From: a virus
Reading direction: 5' to 3' (one strand)
DNA length: 33,189 nucleotides
IMG/VR virus record: IMGVR_UViG_3300030117_003040
Coordinates: 1 to 33,189 of that record
How positions within the stretch are numbered: position 1 is the stretch's first letter; each line of letters opens with the position of its first letter. Position numbers and translations under genes: made by a program. Shown here in pieces: positions 1-8,849 of the stretch. The notes beneath the pieces are model-generated. The model searched no databases. It saw nothing but the letters and a program-made list of their open reading frames with translations, and was not told where the DNA came from.

Positions 1-752
1 CGATCCAATGTGAGTGTGTTATTGTATGCGGTGCTATTATTGGTAAGATGAAATTGATACCCAACAACGCCGCTCGTTACTATCTTTGAATCTAACTCTA
101 AGAAAAAAGCATCTTCGCCCGAAGCGTAGGAACCTCTTAGGATATTTGAATTATCAGCAAACCCTATGTCTAACGGTGCGGCTGGACTTGTAGTTCCAAT
201 CCCCACTTTGTTATTAAAAATAGCTGTACCAGCCTCAGACATATCAAGGGTGAGGGCGGTAATCGTGCCACTGCTGGTGTTACCCCTAAATCTTATGTCA
301 TCATCTTGAACTGTGGCGATAATATCTACGTTGGCACCATCAGTGATTTTGAACTGCATTTCTTGAGCGCCATCAGCTTTAATACGAACGTCTCCACCTG
401 ATACATCTAATGAGAGATCACCGTTTACATCTATGGTCATATCAGCCGAACAATCTATCTCTGTTCCGTCTATAGTGATGTTATCTACCGACACAGCCGT
501 AAACGTACCCGCCCCAGCCGAAGCTCCGCCAATCGTTACGCCATCAATTGTACCGCCGTTTATATCAACAGAGCTTAGCTGTGGGCTTGTCAAAGCCTGT
601 GTGCCAGCATCCATATCCTTAAGGTGAGCCATCATTTGCCGAATGGCATTGTTGACGTTTGACGGGGCCATACCTTCAGCAATGTTAATGCTGTCTATGT
701 CCGTGTTGTTAGCCGCTGTTGCGTCATATTCGCTAATCTTTGTCTTAGCCAT
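1..752 (-). CDS. Tail fibre protein, N-terminal part (runs off window)
   Basis: The reading frame starts at an ATG that overlaps the stop of the upstream gene (TAATG) and stays open for 250 codons to the window edge. It begins MAKTKISEYDATAANNTDID, an N-terminus I recognise from many fibres of marine short-tailed phages. It is followed by low-complexity beta-rich sequence with Gly/Thr/Asp-rich repeats (for example SVDINGGTIDGVTIGG and VGIGTTSPAAPLDI). The VGIGT-SP-PL-I repeat type also occurs in the fragment at the other window end, which carries the C-terminal chaperone domain, so the two are probably one protein of more than 790 residues. Role: attachment to the host surface at the virion tail. 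Confidence 0.85.
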   Translation of the reverse strand, partial: MAKTKISEYDATAANNTDIDSINIAEGMAPSNVNNAIRQMMAHLKDMDAGTQALTSPQLSSVDINGGTIDGVTIGGASAGAGTFTAVSVDNITIDGTEIDCSADMTIDVNGDLSLDVSGGDVRIKADGAQEMQFKITDGANVDIIATVQDDDIRFRGNTSSGTITALTLDMSEAGTAIFNNKVGIGTTSPAAPLDIGFADNSNILRGSYASGEDAFFLELDSKIVTSGVVGYQFHLTNNSTAYNNTLTLD

Positions 753-2593
753 TAGTTTGGTTCCTCTTCTCTTGCTTGATCTGCTCCAATCAAGCGCAAC
801 AAGGTTGCGGCCTCAGAGCCTATGGCGCTGCCATCCTGGGCAAGCCGTCTTAATTTTGTAAAGTTGCCAGCCGCTGCTGCGTTGACAGCTTTTAAGGCTG
901 GGGTGCTAGTAAGTAATTTTGTGCCTGCAAATGTTGACGCTGCAATCATTGCTGCTGCTCCAAAGTCTGCCGCTGTTCCTGCAAAAAATGCCAAAACAGC
1001 ATTTGCTGGTGAGCTTCCTGTTGAAACTGGGCGTCTCTTATATCGCTCAACAACACGAGCCAGCTTATCTAACTCAGAAGCCGCGCTTCTTGGCACATTT
1101 CCACTTAACAACACAAGCTTTGCTGACTTGTCCATTTTATTGTAGTTTGTCAGGAAAGTGGCAGGATTAAACTCCGCAAAATCACTTGCATCTGGCGCAC
1201 CAGCCTGCGCTGGCCTTGCCTCACCCAACTTGCGAAAAATTGTTGCAGAAACAGTTGACCATTCGTCTTTTGGCAGGCTTTTTTTAAGCTCTAAAAGTTT
1301 CTTTGTGCTGCCGCGTGGGCTGTCAGCCGTGGCTAAAGCAACAATTTCAGAATAAGCTTTTTCTGGCGTAACGTCTGCTTTGGTGATTTTTTTCAAAGCA
1401 CTATCAATTCTTGCTTGACCTGCGCTGTAATACTTATTGGCTCTGTTAAAGGCTTTAACAGCGTCTGGCCCTGCTTTTTCAGCAGCTAGTCGCATGTCAT
1501 CGCTGAGCGCGCCGTAAAGCCTTTTAAGGTCAGCTTCACTTAAATCAGCAAGCGGCCCTTTTATTTTTGATACACTTTTACCGACACTTGATCGCAAGTC
1601 TGCAAGCAATTCATAAGGTACTTCATTTAATATTTGAAACGGCCTGCCAGCTTCATTTAGAAACTTCGTTTCTTTTTCTAAGCTTGACAATAAAGATTGA
1701 AACTTTGGCCTGTTTAAAAAATTAGAAATTTCAGGATATTCTTGAGCATATTTTGTAAGCTCTTTTACTGTAGCTAAAGCGTTTGGTGCTTGCACCTTTG
1801 TATTAAAGCCAATTTTTTTATCAACCGCATCGTAAAGCCTTGTTGATTTGTCTTGAAAAGTATTAACAAAGGCTTGCCCACCTCTTTGTGCAGCTTCACC
1901 AGCCCCTGAAACACTTGTGGGCGTTCCCACTTTTCCTACTGCAGTTTGAAAAGCATCACTCATTTGATCAACAACGCGCTCATTTGCGCGAACAACATTC
2001 CCAGCAGAAAATGGAACATTTGCAGCAGCAGCCTCAATTAAGCCTGCGCCACGCCCCTGCATGCCCAGCGTAGGCGTCACATTTATGTCCTGCGCTGCCT
2101 GTGCTGCTGCTTGCTTTGCAGGAAGCTCAGCACCCTGCCTTGCAATGCGACTTACAGCAGAAGGCACACTAGCAAGCTCTGGTATGGCAACTTCGCCCAG
2201 CAGCATAAAATCACGCGCAGCTTTGCGCTCTTGCGTTCTATCGCCGCCAACTATGTCGCCAAGCAAACCAGCAGTACCACCATAAGCCGCGCCTAAAGCC
2301 GCTAACCCTGTCATCCCAGCATCGCCAGCCCTCTGCAAAAGGTTACGATCTTCTGCCATCATACGCGCAGCATATGCTCGCATGGCTTCCCTAGCAGGCG
2401 CAGAAAACTCAGCAGCCGTATCGCCAAACCGATTAGGCTCAACACGATTTGGCAGTTTTTCATTGTCGGGGCTGGGAAGCATGTTTTGCTGAGCAAAAGC
2501 TGACCTTTGTGCCGCGTCTAGTTCCGCAAGCTTTTTTGCTCTTTCTTGCGCCTGAAGAAGTTGCAAACGCTTAAGCTTTTCTTCGCGGGTCAT
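752..2593 (-). CDS. Probable internal virion / ejection protein (613 aa)
   Basis: A 613-residue protein with no enzyme motif that I recognise. The N-terminus (residues 1-45) is a charged helix rich in Lys, Glu and Gln. Residues about 90-115 are Gly/Ala-rich and could insert in a membrane (AGMTGLAALGAAYGGTAGLL). The middle is helical with many Lys and Ala, and a second Ala-rich hydrophobic stretch (AVLAFFAGTAADFGAAAMIA) lies near residue 550. Size, Ala/Gln-rich helices and position between the tail genes and the fibre suit proteins ejected with the DNA by short-tailed phages. The start overlaps the stop of the upstream gene (TAATG), so translation is probably coupled. Function is inferred from position and composition only. 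Confidence 0.6.
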   Translation of the reverse strand: MTREEKLKRLQLLQAQERAKKLAELDAAQRSAFAQQNMLPSPDNEKLPNRVEPNRFGDTAAEFSAPAREAMRAYAARMMAEDRNLLQRAGDAGMTGLAALGAAYGGTAGLLGDIVGGDRTQERKAARDFMLLGEVAIPELASVPSAVSRIARQGAELPAKQAAAQAAQDINVTPTLGMQGRGAGLIEAAAANVPFSAGNVVRANERVVDQMSDAFQTAVGKVGTPTSVSGAGEAAQRGGQAFVNTFQDKSTRLYDAVDKKIGFNTKVQAPNALATVKELTKYAQEYPEISNFLNRPKFQSLLSSLEKETKFLNEAGRPFQILNEVPYELLADLRSSVGKSVSKIKGPLADLSEADLKRLYGALSDDMRLAAEKAGPDAVKAFNRANKYYSAGQARIDSALKKITKADVTPEKAYSEIVALATADSPRGSTKKLLELKKSLPKDEWSTVSATIFRKLGEARPAQAGAPDASDFAEFNPATFLTNYNKMDKSAKLVLLSGNVPRSAASELDKLARVVERYKRRPVSTGSSPANAVLAFFAGTAADFGAAAMIAASTFAGTKLLTSTPALKAVNAAAAGNFTKLRRLAQDGSAIGSEAATLLRLIGADQAREEEPN

Positions 2594-3999
2594 TATCTGC
2601 CCTCCTCGAAACGCTTAAGCATAATGTCAATTTCATCCATAGATAACTTACTGGTATCTACATTGACCAATTCGCTGTAGGGCATTGTCGCAACGTCAGC
2701 GGTACTTGTCTGCGTTGTGCTTTGAGATTGCTGAGATGTTGCTTGCTCTGGTAAAGGTGCTGTTTGTGTTGCTTTTGCCCAATCTTCATTTATTTTTAAA
2801 AGCTCAGAGCCTTTAGGCAAAACATCTTGTTGAAGCTGCCTAAATTGTTTTGCAAATTCTTCATCGACCTGCACTCTAAGAAGTGGCGGCAAATTCTTTA
2901 ATAAGCCATCTCTGGCAATACGCCTTGCCTTTCGTTTTCTCTCAATAACTTGCTGGCTATCACCAGGCTTAGGGAAATACATCGCATCGTACAAAGATGT
3001 TTCCCAAGCTTGAATTGCCGCACCCGTGTCTTTACGAATAAGGGGAGTTAAAAACTCTTGCGCTAGTGTTCTTGCTATTTGGTAATTTGGGTCTTGCAAA
3101 GGGCCTCGCAAAATTCCAGTCGGGTCTTGGTCAAGTAAAACATCCCCGTAATTTGTTAGCTCAGTATCAACCTTATCAAGTTCATCTAAAAGTTCTATTG
3201 GCAATCTGGCGGCAAAGCCCAAGTCCTTGCCTTGCTGCTCAGTAATCTTTTGATTTGCTCCCTGACCTGGCCCGTATGTAAATGTAGTGCCATCAGGAGT
3301 TGATACGGTAAAAGATTCGCCCTTTCTAGACTGCGTTGCTTTTTTTATAGCCGCATTTCTTGTTGTTTCATCTATTAGGCCATTCTCAAAGTCTTGTTGG
3401 ATTTTCCCAACAGTTGAGGCCGCTCCAGGGTCTTTAGGGGGTGCTATAAATGTCAGTTTTTTGACACCAGCGTTGAATGCATCAACACTAATCAAGCCAG
3501 CCTTATAGTCTGCTGCTAACTTTCCCAAGTTTGACTCTGGGCCAGTATCTGCAGAAGTAGCCTTGCTAACTATATCAAGCCCACCAGTTTTATTATTTCT
3601 CTGTACAATCGTGCCTTTTGCAAGCCCAAGAGCGGAAACTTGATCAGGAGTAAGCGTAGTCATTGTAGCTCTATTCGCCGCTGCATCTGAACGTGCTTGC
3701 TTTTGATTGCGTATTTGTACTGCTGTGCCTGCTGGATTATTGCTTGCTGAAATCAGCGCTTGCTCTTGTTTCGTAAAACCACCCTCGGAGATAAGCTTTT
3801 GAATCATCTCCTTACGCTTGCGGTCTTCTTCGATGCCTGCAAGCCCTTGATACGTTCCAAGCCCAGCTTGCACGGCCTGACCAATTGGCTGACCTTCAAG
3901 TAAGCCGACGCCTGTTGTCAGCAATCCAAGACTTCCAGACAAAGGCATGTTGTTTAAGGTGTTTCCAAGGTTGCCAAATAAGTTTTGCATCTCTGTCAT
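2593..3999 (-). CDS. Probable internal virion protein (468 aa)
   Basis: A 468-residue protein without a recognised domain. Residues 1-60 are Gly/Leu-rich (FGNLGNTLNNMPLSGSLGLL) and could associate with membranes. A Lys/Arg/Glu helix follows near residues 58-75, then a Thr/Ser-rich stretch with a WETSLYD motif near residue 330, and a Gln/Thr/Ser-rich tail with EQATSQQSQSTTQTSTADV. It sits between two other long virion-type proteins, starts 13 bases after the 881-residue gene and ends in a TAATG overlap with the 613-residue gene. An ejection or internal core protein is the best guess from context. Confidence 0.55.
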   Translation of the reverse strand: MTEMQNLFGNLGNTLNNMPLSGSLGLLTTGVGLLEGQPIGQAVQAGLGTYQGLAGIEEDRKRKEMIQKLISEGGFTKQEQALISASNNPAGTAVQIRNQKQARSDAAANRATMTTLTPDQVSALGLAKGTIVQRNNKTGGLDIVSKATSADTGPESNLGKLAADYKAGLISVDAFNAGVKKLTFIAPPKDPGAASTVGKIQQDFENGLIDETTRNAAIKKATQSRKGESFTVSTPDGTTFTYGPGQGANQKITEQQGKDLGFAARLPIELLDELDKVDTELTNYGDVLLDQDPTGILRGPLQDPNYQIARTLAQEFLTPLIRKDTGAAIQAWETSLYDAMYFPKPGDSQQVIERKRKARRIARDGLLKNLPPLLRVQVDEEFAKQFRQLQQDVLPKGSELLKINEDWAKATQTAPLPEQATSQQSQSTTQTSTADVATMPYSELVNVDTSKLSMDEIDIMLKRFEEGR

Positions 4000-4011
4000 T
4001 ATTAAAACCCC

Positions 4012-6657
4012 TTAAATAAAGCCAAGAAGGCCCAGACCGCCGCCAATAGCAGCGCCAAGAGGGCCACCAACAGCACCGATTTGCGAACCTAAGGCCGCAC
4101 CTGATAGCGCACCACCTAAGCCGCTTTGCAGCGCTGATGGACCACCACCTGTCTGCGTTGTTGTTTGACCAAACAAACCGCCACCCATGCCAGCAGCGCT
4201 AAGAAGCGCATTGATACGGTTTTGATCCAACACATTTTGCTGCTGCTGCTGCGCCGTAACCGCGTCAAGCCCAGCTTGAACGATGCCTCTTTCAAGACCG
4301 CCAAGCTGTGCTGCCTGACTGATAATCGCCTGATCAGCCCCAAGCAATCCTGGTGCCTGCCCGATAGCCGCAAGCCTTGCTCTGGCGTCTGCCTCGGAAG
4401 CCGCTGTAAGCTGATTGGCAAGCGTTGCATCAATCTGCCTGCTTGCCTGCTGAGCCTGCAAGGCTCTGCCCAAGTCACTCGTTGCCAAATCTGCAACAGC
4501 CCCTGCGCCTTGCAACTGCCTTGCAAGGTCTGTCTGCTCGGCTCCCAACAATGACTGTGCAATATCTGCCTGCAATCCTGTCTGTTGCCTGCTTGCGTCT
4601 GTCAATAATCCTGCAAGCTGTGCATCTCTCGCAAGCCCTACATTTGCAGCATCTACAAGCTGACCTTCCCCTGCTAATTGTCTTGCAAGATCAGCTTGCC
4701 CTAGCTCAGCCGCAGTTGTTTGGCCCGTTAAGGCTCTTTGAAGGTCTGCTTGTTGCAGTCCTGCCGCTGTTGTTGCACCCTGAACTTGCCTAGCTAGATT
4801 AGCCGCACCAATGTCTGCCGCTGCTTGCTGACCCGTTAAGGCCCTTTGTAAGTTTTGCTGCTGCGCTGCAAGCGCTGCTTGCTCGCTTGATACGGCCCTG
4901 CCTAAATCAGCCTGCTGCAGCCCTGCGGCTGTTGTTGCGCCTGTTAAACCTCTTGCAAGGTCTGCTTGCTGCAAGCCCGCCGCGCTTTGAGCAGCCTGTA
5001 GTGCTCGCCCAATATTGTCGGCCTCTACGCCTGCTATTGCTTGCTGCCCCGAAAGCGCCCTTCCCAAGTCAGCCTGCTGTAATCCCGCAGCACTTGTTGC
5101 GCCCGTTAGACCCCTAGCAAGGTCTGCTTGCTGTATCCCTGCAGCGCTTTGTGCAGCCTGTAGTGCTCGCCCAATATTGTCAGCCTCTATGCCTGCTATT
5201 GCCTGCTGTCCCGACAACGCCCTTCCTAAGTCAGCCTGTTGTAGCCCTGCCGCTGTTGTTGCGCCCGATAGACCTCTTGCAAGATCTGCTTGCTGTATCC
5301 CTGCAGCGCTTTGTGCAGCCTGTAATGCTCTGTTAATGTCTGCTTGTTGTGCGCTTACACCAAGCTCTGCCGCCGCAAGCTGACGTCCAATGTCTTGTCC
5401 TGAAACCGATCCAAGAGCCTGTGCTGCTTGTAACTGTCTTGCTTGGTCTTGCTGTAAGTTTTGAGCCAAAATAGGCGCGGAAGCTGCTGCAATGCCCTGA
5501 CCCAAACTGTCAGCAAAACTGCCAGAACCTAATCGACCACCAAGGGCATACTGCGAGCTTACCCTATCAACAGCCCCGCCGATTGCGTTGTCAATTTGCT
5601 GCTGAAGTAACGGATTTGTGCCGCCACTTGCTAAGCCTGTCAGTAAGTTCGTTGCAGCGTTTTGCTGTGCTGCGATATCAGCAACACCAGAGGTGTCCAC
5701 GCCACGATTACCTGCAGCAACAATATTGCTTGCATCCGTTGCCCGTTGCGCTGCATCAAGAATGCCTTGTAAATCTGTCTGTGCGCCTGCAGCACCCGCT
5801 AAACCACTAGTGCCTACAGCGCGATTACCTGCAGCAACAATATTGCTTGCGTCAGTAGCACGTTGCGCTGCATTTAGCACACCCTGCAAATCTGTTTGTG
5901 CGCCTGCAGCACCCGCTAAACCAGTAGTGCCTACAGCCCGATTACCTGCCGCGACTATGTTGCTTGCATCCGTTGCCCGTTGCGCTGCGTCAAGAACACC
6001 CTGTAAATCTGTCTGCGCACCACCAAGAGCACGTAGCTGGGCTGGATCAACGGCCTGATTGGCTGCATTAATAAGATTTAGTGCACTTACTTGTTGATTG
6101 GCGGCTGTCGTGATTGGCGATGTATCTACACCAGCAGCACCCGCATCCGTTATGCCTGTTGTATCAATGCCTGCAGCTGCTGCATTTGCCAAGCCCGTTG
6201 TGTCTGCTCGATTTCCAACAAGATTGGTAAGCTGACTTGTGTCGATTTGAGAGCCTAAGAGGTTTTGCAGATTAGTTAAATTAGCGCCTGCGTTGGCTGC
6301 GCTTGTCAGGCCCGTTGCATCAACAGTGCCTGCAGTCAAATCACCCAGGTTCAATTGGTTTTGCAGCGCCGTAGTATCTATCTGGCCTGCGCCCATCAAG
6401 TCGCTAAGGTTACTCTCAGCACTAGAAAGAAACCCTGGCTGATTACGAACATTATTAAGCGCTCCAAAGAGTGCTTCGGTTTCTGCTGAGCTTAGCCTTT
6501 GCGTTTGGGCCAAAGGTGCAGTCGGAGCAAAGGCATTTATTGCACCAAACGCAGCCTGAAACGGATTGAAATCAGTATAAGCCTGCGTAAGAGCCTGCTC
6601 TACTGCAGGGGGTAATGCCTGAACATTAGTGACAGTTGAGTTACTACCCTTACCCAT
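4012..6657 (-). CDS. Repeat-rich internal virion protein (881 aa)
   Basis: An 881-residue Ala/Gln/Leu-rich protein. The first 200 residues contain short degenerate motifs of the form D(T/A)(T/S)(G/Q)L. Three 39-residue repeats (TDLQGVLDAAQRATDASN...) follow, then a Gly/Ser segment (GGAVDRVSSQYALGGRLGSG), then thirteen 18-residue units of the form AAGLQQADLxRAL(S/T)GxxT, which should make a long continuous helix. The C-terminus is Gly/Ala-rich and hydrophobic, ending GAAIGGGLGLLGFI, and could insert in a membrane. Composition and position suggest a protein ejected with DNA, such as a trans-envelope tube component. The start codon follows a GNAT-like gene by one base. Unrelated phages carry similarly composed proteins, but I cannot name a family. 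Confidence 0.65.
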   Translation of the reverse strand: MGKGSNSTVTNVQALPPAVEQALTQAYTDFNPFQAAFGAINAFAPTAPLAQTQRLSSAETEALFGALNNVRNQPGFLSSAESNLSDLMGAGQIDTTALQNQLNLGDLTAGTVDATGLTSAANAGANLTNLQNLLGSQIDTSQLTNLVGNRADTTGLANAAAAGIDTTGITDAGAAGVDTSPITTAANQQVSALNLINAANQAVDPAQLRALGGAQTDLQGVLDAAQRATDASNIVAAGNRAVGTTGLAGAAGAQTDLQGVLNAAQRATDASNIVAAGNRAVGTSGLAGAAGAQTDLQGILDAAQRATDASNIVAAGNRGVDTSGVADIAAQQNAATNLLTGLASGGTNPLLQQQIDNAIGGAVDRVSSQYALGGRLGSGSFADSLGQGIAAASAPILAQNLQQDQARQLQAAQALGSVSGQDIGRQLAAAELGVSAQQADINRALQAAQSAAGIQQADLARGLSGATTAAGLQQADLGRALSGQQAIAGIEADNIGRALQAAQSAAGIQQADLARGLTGATSAAGLQQADLGRALSGQQAIAGVEADNIGRALQAAQSAAGLQQADLARGLTGATTAAGLQQADLGRAVSSEQAALAAQQQNLQRALTGQQAAADIGAANLARQVQGATTAAGLQQADLQRALTGQTTAAELGQADLARQLAGEGQLVDAANVGLARDAQLAGLLTDASRQQTGLQADIAQSLLGAEQTDLARQLQGAGAVADLATSDLGRALQAQQASRQIDATLANQLTAASEADARARLAAIGQAPGLLGADQAIISQAAQLGGLERGIVQAGLDAVTAQQQQQNVLDQNRINALLSAAGMGGGLFGQTTTQTGGGPSALQSGLGGALSGAALGSQIGAVGGPLGAAIGGGLGLLGFI
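4660..5361 (-). repeat. 13 tandem 54-bp coding repeats (18-aa helical units)
   Basis: Thirteen consecutive in-frame units of exactly 18 residues fill this stretch. The consensus is AAGLQQADLGRALSGQQA. Units 2-4 and 5-7 form a near-identical 54-residue (162-bp) higher-order repeat (ARGLSGATT / GRALSGQQA / GRALQAAQS), which shows recent duplication. Units 9-13 have diverged. Confidence 0.95.
5662..6012 (-). repeat. Three tandem 117-bp coding repeats (39-aa units)
   Basis: Three head-to-tail copies of a 39-residue unit start at 6012, 5895 and 5778 and begin TDLQG(V/I)L(D/N)AAQRATDASN. The first two are almost identical and the third diverges at its end. They lie inside the 881-residue virion protein, upstream of its 18-residue repeat array. 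Confidence 0.95.
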
Positions 6658-6658
6658 G

Positions 6659-7075
6659 TCAAAGTTCCTTCTTGTAAGTTATATAAGCCTGTCCCCAGCC
6701 TAAAGGCTCAAGATACCGTGACCACGCCTTGCGCCCGTAAGCTTCCAGTTGTTCACATCCATTGCGTTTCGCATGCTCCTCAATCGCCTCTTGCGCTAAG
6801 TGCAGCCATTCCTTCATTCGTGTTCCACCCAAAAAATCCATCGCTAATGCCTTGGACTTGGGGTACGTTATTATCCGCGTTGTTATCGCGCCGACAAATT
6901 CACCAGTTGTTTCATCAACTGCCGCCCACACAACGTAAACACCAGCAAGAGCGCCAGCATAGACATTGCCCAAGTCAATAATTTCAGGGTTTAACCTAAC
7001 GGCTTTATCTAACAACGGGCTGACGTGAGGCCACAAATCGGGTAAAAGCTTTGGGTGAATGACTGTGAATTTCAT
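6659..7075 (-). CDS. GNAT-like protein of the virion module (138 aa)
   Basis: A 138-residue protein with the general pattern of GCN5-type acetyltransferases: beta strands with VYVVWAAVDETTGEFVGAI (core strand where GNATs contact substrate), a following helix at residues 84-102, and a C-terminal LEAYGRKAWSRYLEPLGW segment like the GNAT motif B/C helix-strand. The classic acetyl-CoA loop Q/RxxGxG/A is weak, with FLGGTRMKEW at that place. A GNAT-like fold without proven activity is known for the T7 virion protein gp13. The gene overlaps the upstream gene by ATGA and is followed at once by the 881-residue virion gene, so a structural or assembly role is more likely than metabolism. Confidence 0.55.
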   Translation of the reverse strand: MKFTVIHPKLLPDLWPHVSPLLDKAVRLNPEIIDLGNVYAGALAGVYVVWAAVDETTGEFVGAITTRIITYPKSKALAMDFLGGTRMKEWLHLAQEAIEEHAKRNGCEQLEAYGRKAWSRYLEPLGWGQAYITYKKEL

Positions 7076-7395
7076 CCGATAATAATGTAGAGGAAAGTTC
7101 TGTCCGTCTGGGAGTTATTAGCATGGGTTAGCGTAAACCCCTGCTTAACTCTTGCAGATAGGAACATAGTGCCGTTGCCTTGCTCAGCAGCAGCGTTAGC
7201 CGTTGTAGGCGTGAATAAAATCACGCTGTCAGGCCCAGCGCGGTAATCTGTAACCGCTGTAGTCGTGGCACTTGCTGTTAATGTAATGCTTCCAATGGCG
7301 TTAAATTTACCATCAATAAGCAGATTTACAGCTTGCGCCGTTTGTCTTGCGTCAGCACCAGCAGCAGGTAGCTTGACGTAGTTGAAGTCTGTCAT
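7072..7395 (-). CDS. Small virion-associated protein (107 aa)
   Basis: A 107-residue, mostly beta-strand protein (SITLTASATTTAVTDYRAGPDSVILFTP) ending FTLTHANNSQTDRTFLYIIIG. Pattern and position are typical of small tail or head decoration proteins of marine phages, but I cannot assign a named family with certainty. It overlaps the tail hub gene upstream by ATGA and the GNAT-like gene downstream by ATGA, so the three are probably translated together. Confidence 0.6.
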   Translation of the reverse strand: MTDFNYVKLPAAGADARQTAQAVNLLIDGKFNAIGSITLTASATTTAVTDYRAGPDSVILFTPTTANAAAEQGNGTMFLSARVKQGFTLTHANNSQTDRTFLYIIIG

Positions 7396-8849
7396 CGTTT
7401 TCCTGCGCTTACAGCATCAACGTCAACGCCCAGAGCATACCTCCATGTGCCGCTGACATTCACACGAACACGGTGATACCTTCCGCTACTACGCGCTGGA
7501 CAGTTATTGTCAGCGTTCAAGGAAAGCTCGGAGCCAAACCTGGGACTGTCTATTTGTCTACTTCGAGAGCCAACTTGAACGCTTAATGTCGGTGTTGAGT
7601 TTTTTGCCGTTACATAAGGCGTTACGCCCCTAATGAGCGATTGCCGCATTGTTGCAGGCTCAAACTCTGTCGTTTCTAAAGTTGCAGCCAAGGGCGCACC
7701 CGTGACCGTATGTATTTTTTTATCCTTACCAGCGCTTAGCTGAAAAAACCCGCCAGCATAAAAACGGGAGTCTAAGGAAGTTGTCAGACCATCAACAGAA
7801 CTGCTTAGAGTGTCTAGGCTTTCTACCGTAAAACTTGGAGTAAGCGAAGATGCCAAAAGCTCATGGTCAAGCTCTACAACCGACCACCTTTGCACAGCGT
7901 AATTATACACAAGTATTCTATCTGGCTCACCAACACCGCTTACGGAAGGATACCCCCACATGACCACCTGATTTTCTGGATCAATCGCACAGCTTATTCT
8001 ATCGCTGTTGGCAAAATCCAAGTCATCAAAGAAAAACTGATCAACCTTCTCCGCGCCAATCGGAATGCTTCTCTGTCCGTCAAACATAAAAAAGCCATCG
8101 TCGGCTAAGTAAAACACTTGCGTTGGGCCAAGGCTTGCTATGCTGTTTGAGTAGTTACACCCGTGACCTGTCTCAACCTTTTCAAACGTAAAAATCAAAG
8201 GCGAACCAACGTATTGCATACGCGCAATAGCTTGCTCCAACAAAACCACACCAAACTCACCGCCAACCAAACCTGTGATGTGACCAGCATCAGGAATGTC
8301 CTGAAAGTCTGCTTGGTTTGTTCCTATTGTCCAACTTGTAGCATCGTTAATTGCAGACCAGCGCACACGGCTGCGATACGTTGCAGAGCTATACGTGACA
8401 TTTGCTGTAACAACAAAATCACGAATGACAGCCAAATGCCTTGCAGCAGGCGCACCCGACACAGATGCAAAAGCGCTGTCGGTGCCAATAGTAAAGCCTT
8501 GCAGAACGTCACTGTCAGACCCAGCAGCAATAACCTCATCACCAAACCTGACAAAATCCCAGTACATGTCACTCGTAACCGTGTAGCCCGTGTTGGTCTG
8601 GTCTAGGCTGAAGTCAGAATTGTCTAGCTTGTAAAGCTTGCCCTGATCACCCGCGAAAGTAATAACAGTGCCATCAGTTGCCTTTGTGGCATAAATACCG
8701 CGTAGGCGATTTGTTGCCGCCGCAGAAACAGTTGTAAGGCTCGCAAAAGGCTTATAACCACGCGCTGCTGGCAACACATTGGTTGCAATAGTCGCGCCAG
8801 GGTTTTGCAAATCTGATTGGTCTGGAAGCCATTCGCCAAAAGGTATCAT
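7392..8849 (-). CDS. Tail hub/nozzle protein, P22 gp10-like (485 aa)
   Basis: A 485-residue protein that starts MIPFGEWLPDQSDLQNPGA, the form seen in the packaged-DNA stabilisation / tail nozzle family of short-tailed phages. These begin by listing the positions of the phage data and then form a beta propeller. Repeated beta motifs such as GDQGKLYKLD, FGDEVIAAGSDSDVLQGF, FVVTANVTY and FYLADDGFFMFDGQRSIPIG fit blades of such a propeller. In the family this protein plugs and extends the portal channel after packaging. It overlaps its upstream neighbour by ATGA. Family assignment comes from motif recognition and was not searched. Confidence 0.7.
   Translation of the reverse strand: MIPFGEWLPDQSDLQNPGATIATNVLPAARGYKPFASLTTVSAAATNRLRGIYATKATDGTVITFAGDQGKLYKLDNSDFSLDQTNTGYTVTSDMYWDFVRFGDEVIAAGSDSDVLQGFTIGTDSAFASVSGAPAARHLAVIRDFVVTANVTYSSATYRSRVRWSAINDATSWTIGTNQADFQDIPDAGHITGLVGGEFGVVLLEQAIARMQYVGSPLIFTFEKVETGHGCNYSNSIASLGPTQVFYLADDGFFMFDGQRSIPIGAEKVDQFFFDDLDFANSDRISCAIDPENQVVMWGYPSVSGVGEPDRILVYNYAVQRWSVVELDHELLASSLTPSFTVESLDTLSSSVDGLTTSLDSRFYAGGFFQLSAGKDKKIHTVTGAPLAATLETTEFEPATMRQSLIRGVTPYVTAKNSTPTLSVQVGSRSRQIDSPRFGSELSLNADNNCPARSSGRYHRVRVNVSGTWRYALGVDVDAVSAGKR

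Noticed and set aside
4660-6012. CRISPR array or noncoding tandem repeat
   Set aside because: Units are multiples of three, in frame in an 881-residue protein, and no unique spacers lie between them.
5618-6058. Long plus-strand ORFs opposite the repeat protein
   Set aside because: They arise from the repeat composition of the minus-strand gene (Ala/Gln codons read backwards) and lack start signals.
8324-8572. Hydrophobic minus-strand ORF inside the tail hub gene
   Set aside because: Lies in another frame of a well-supported gene and has no ribosome site.
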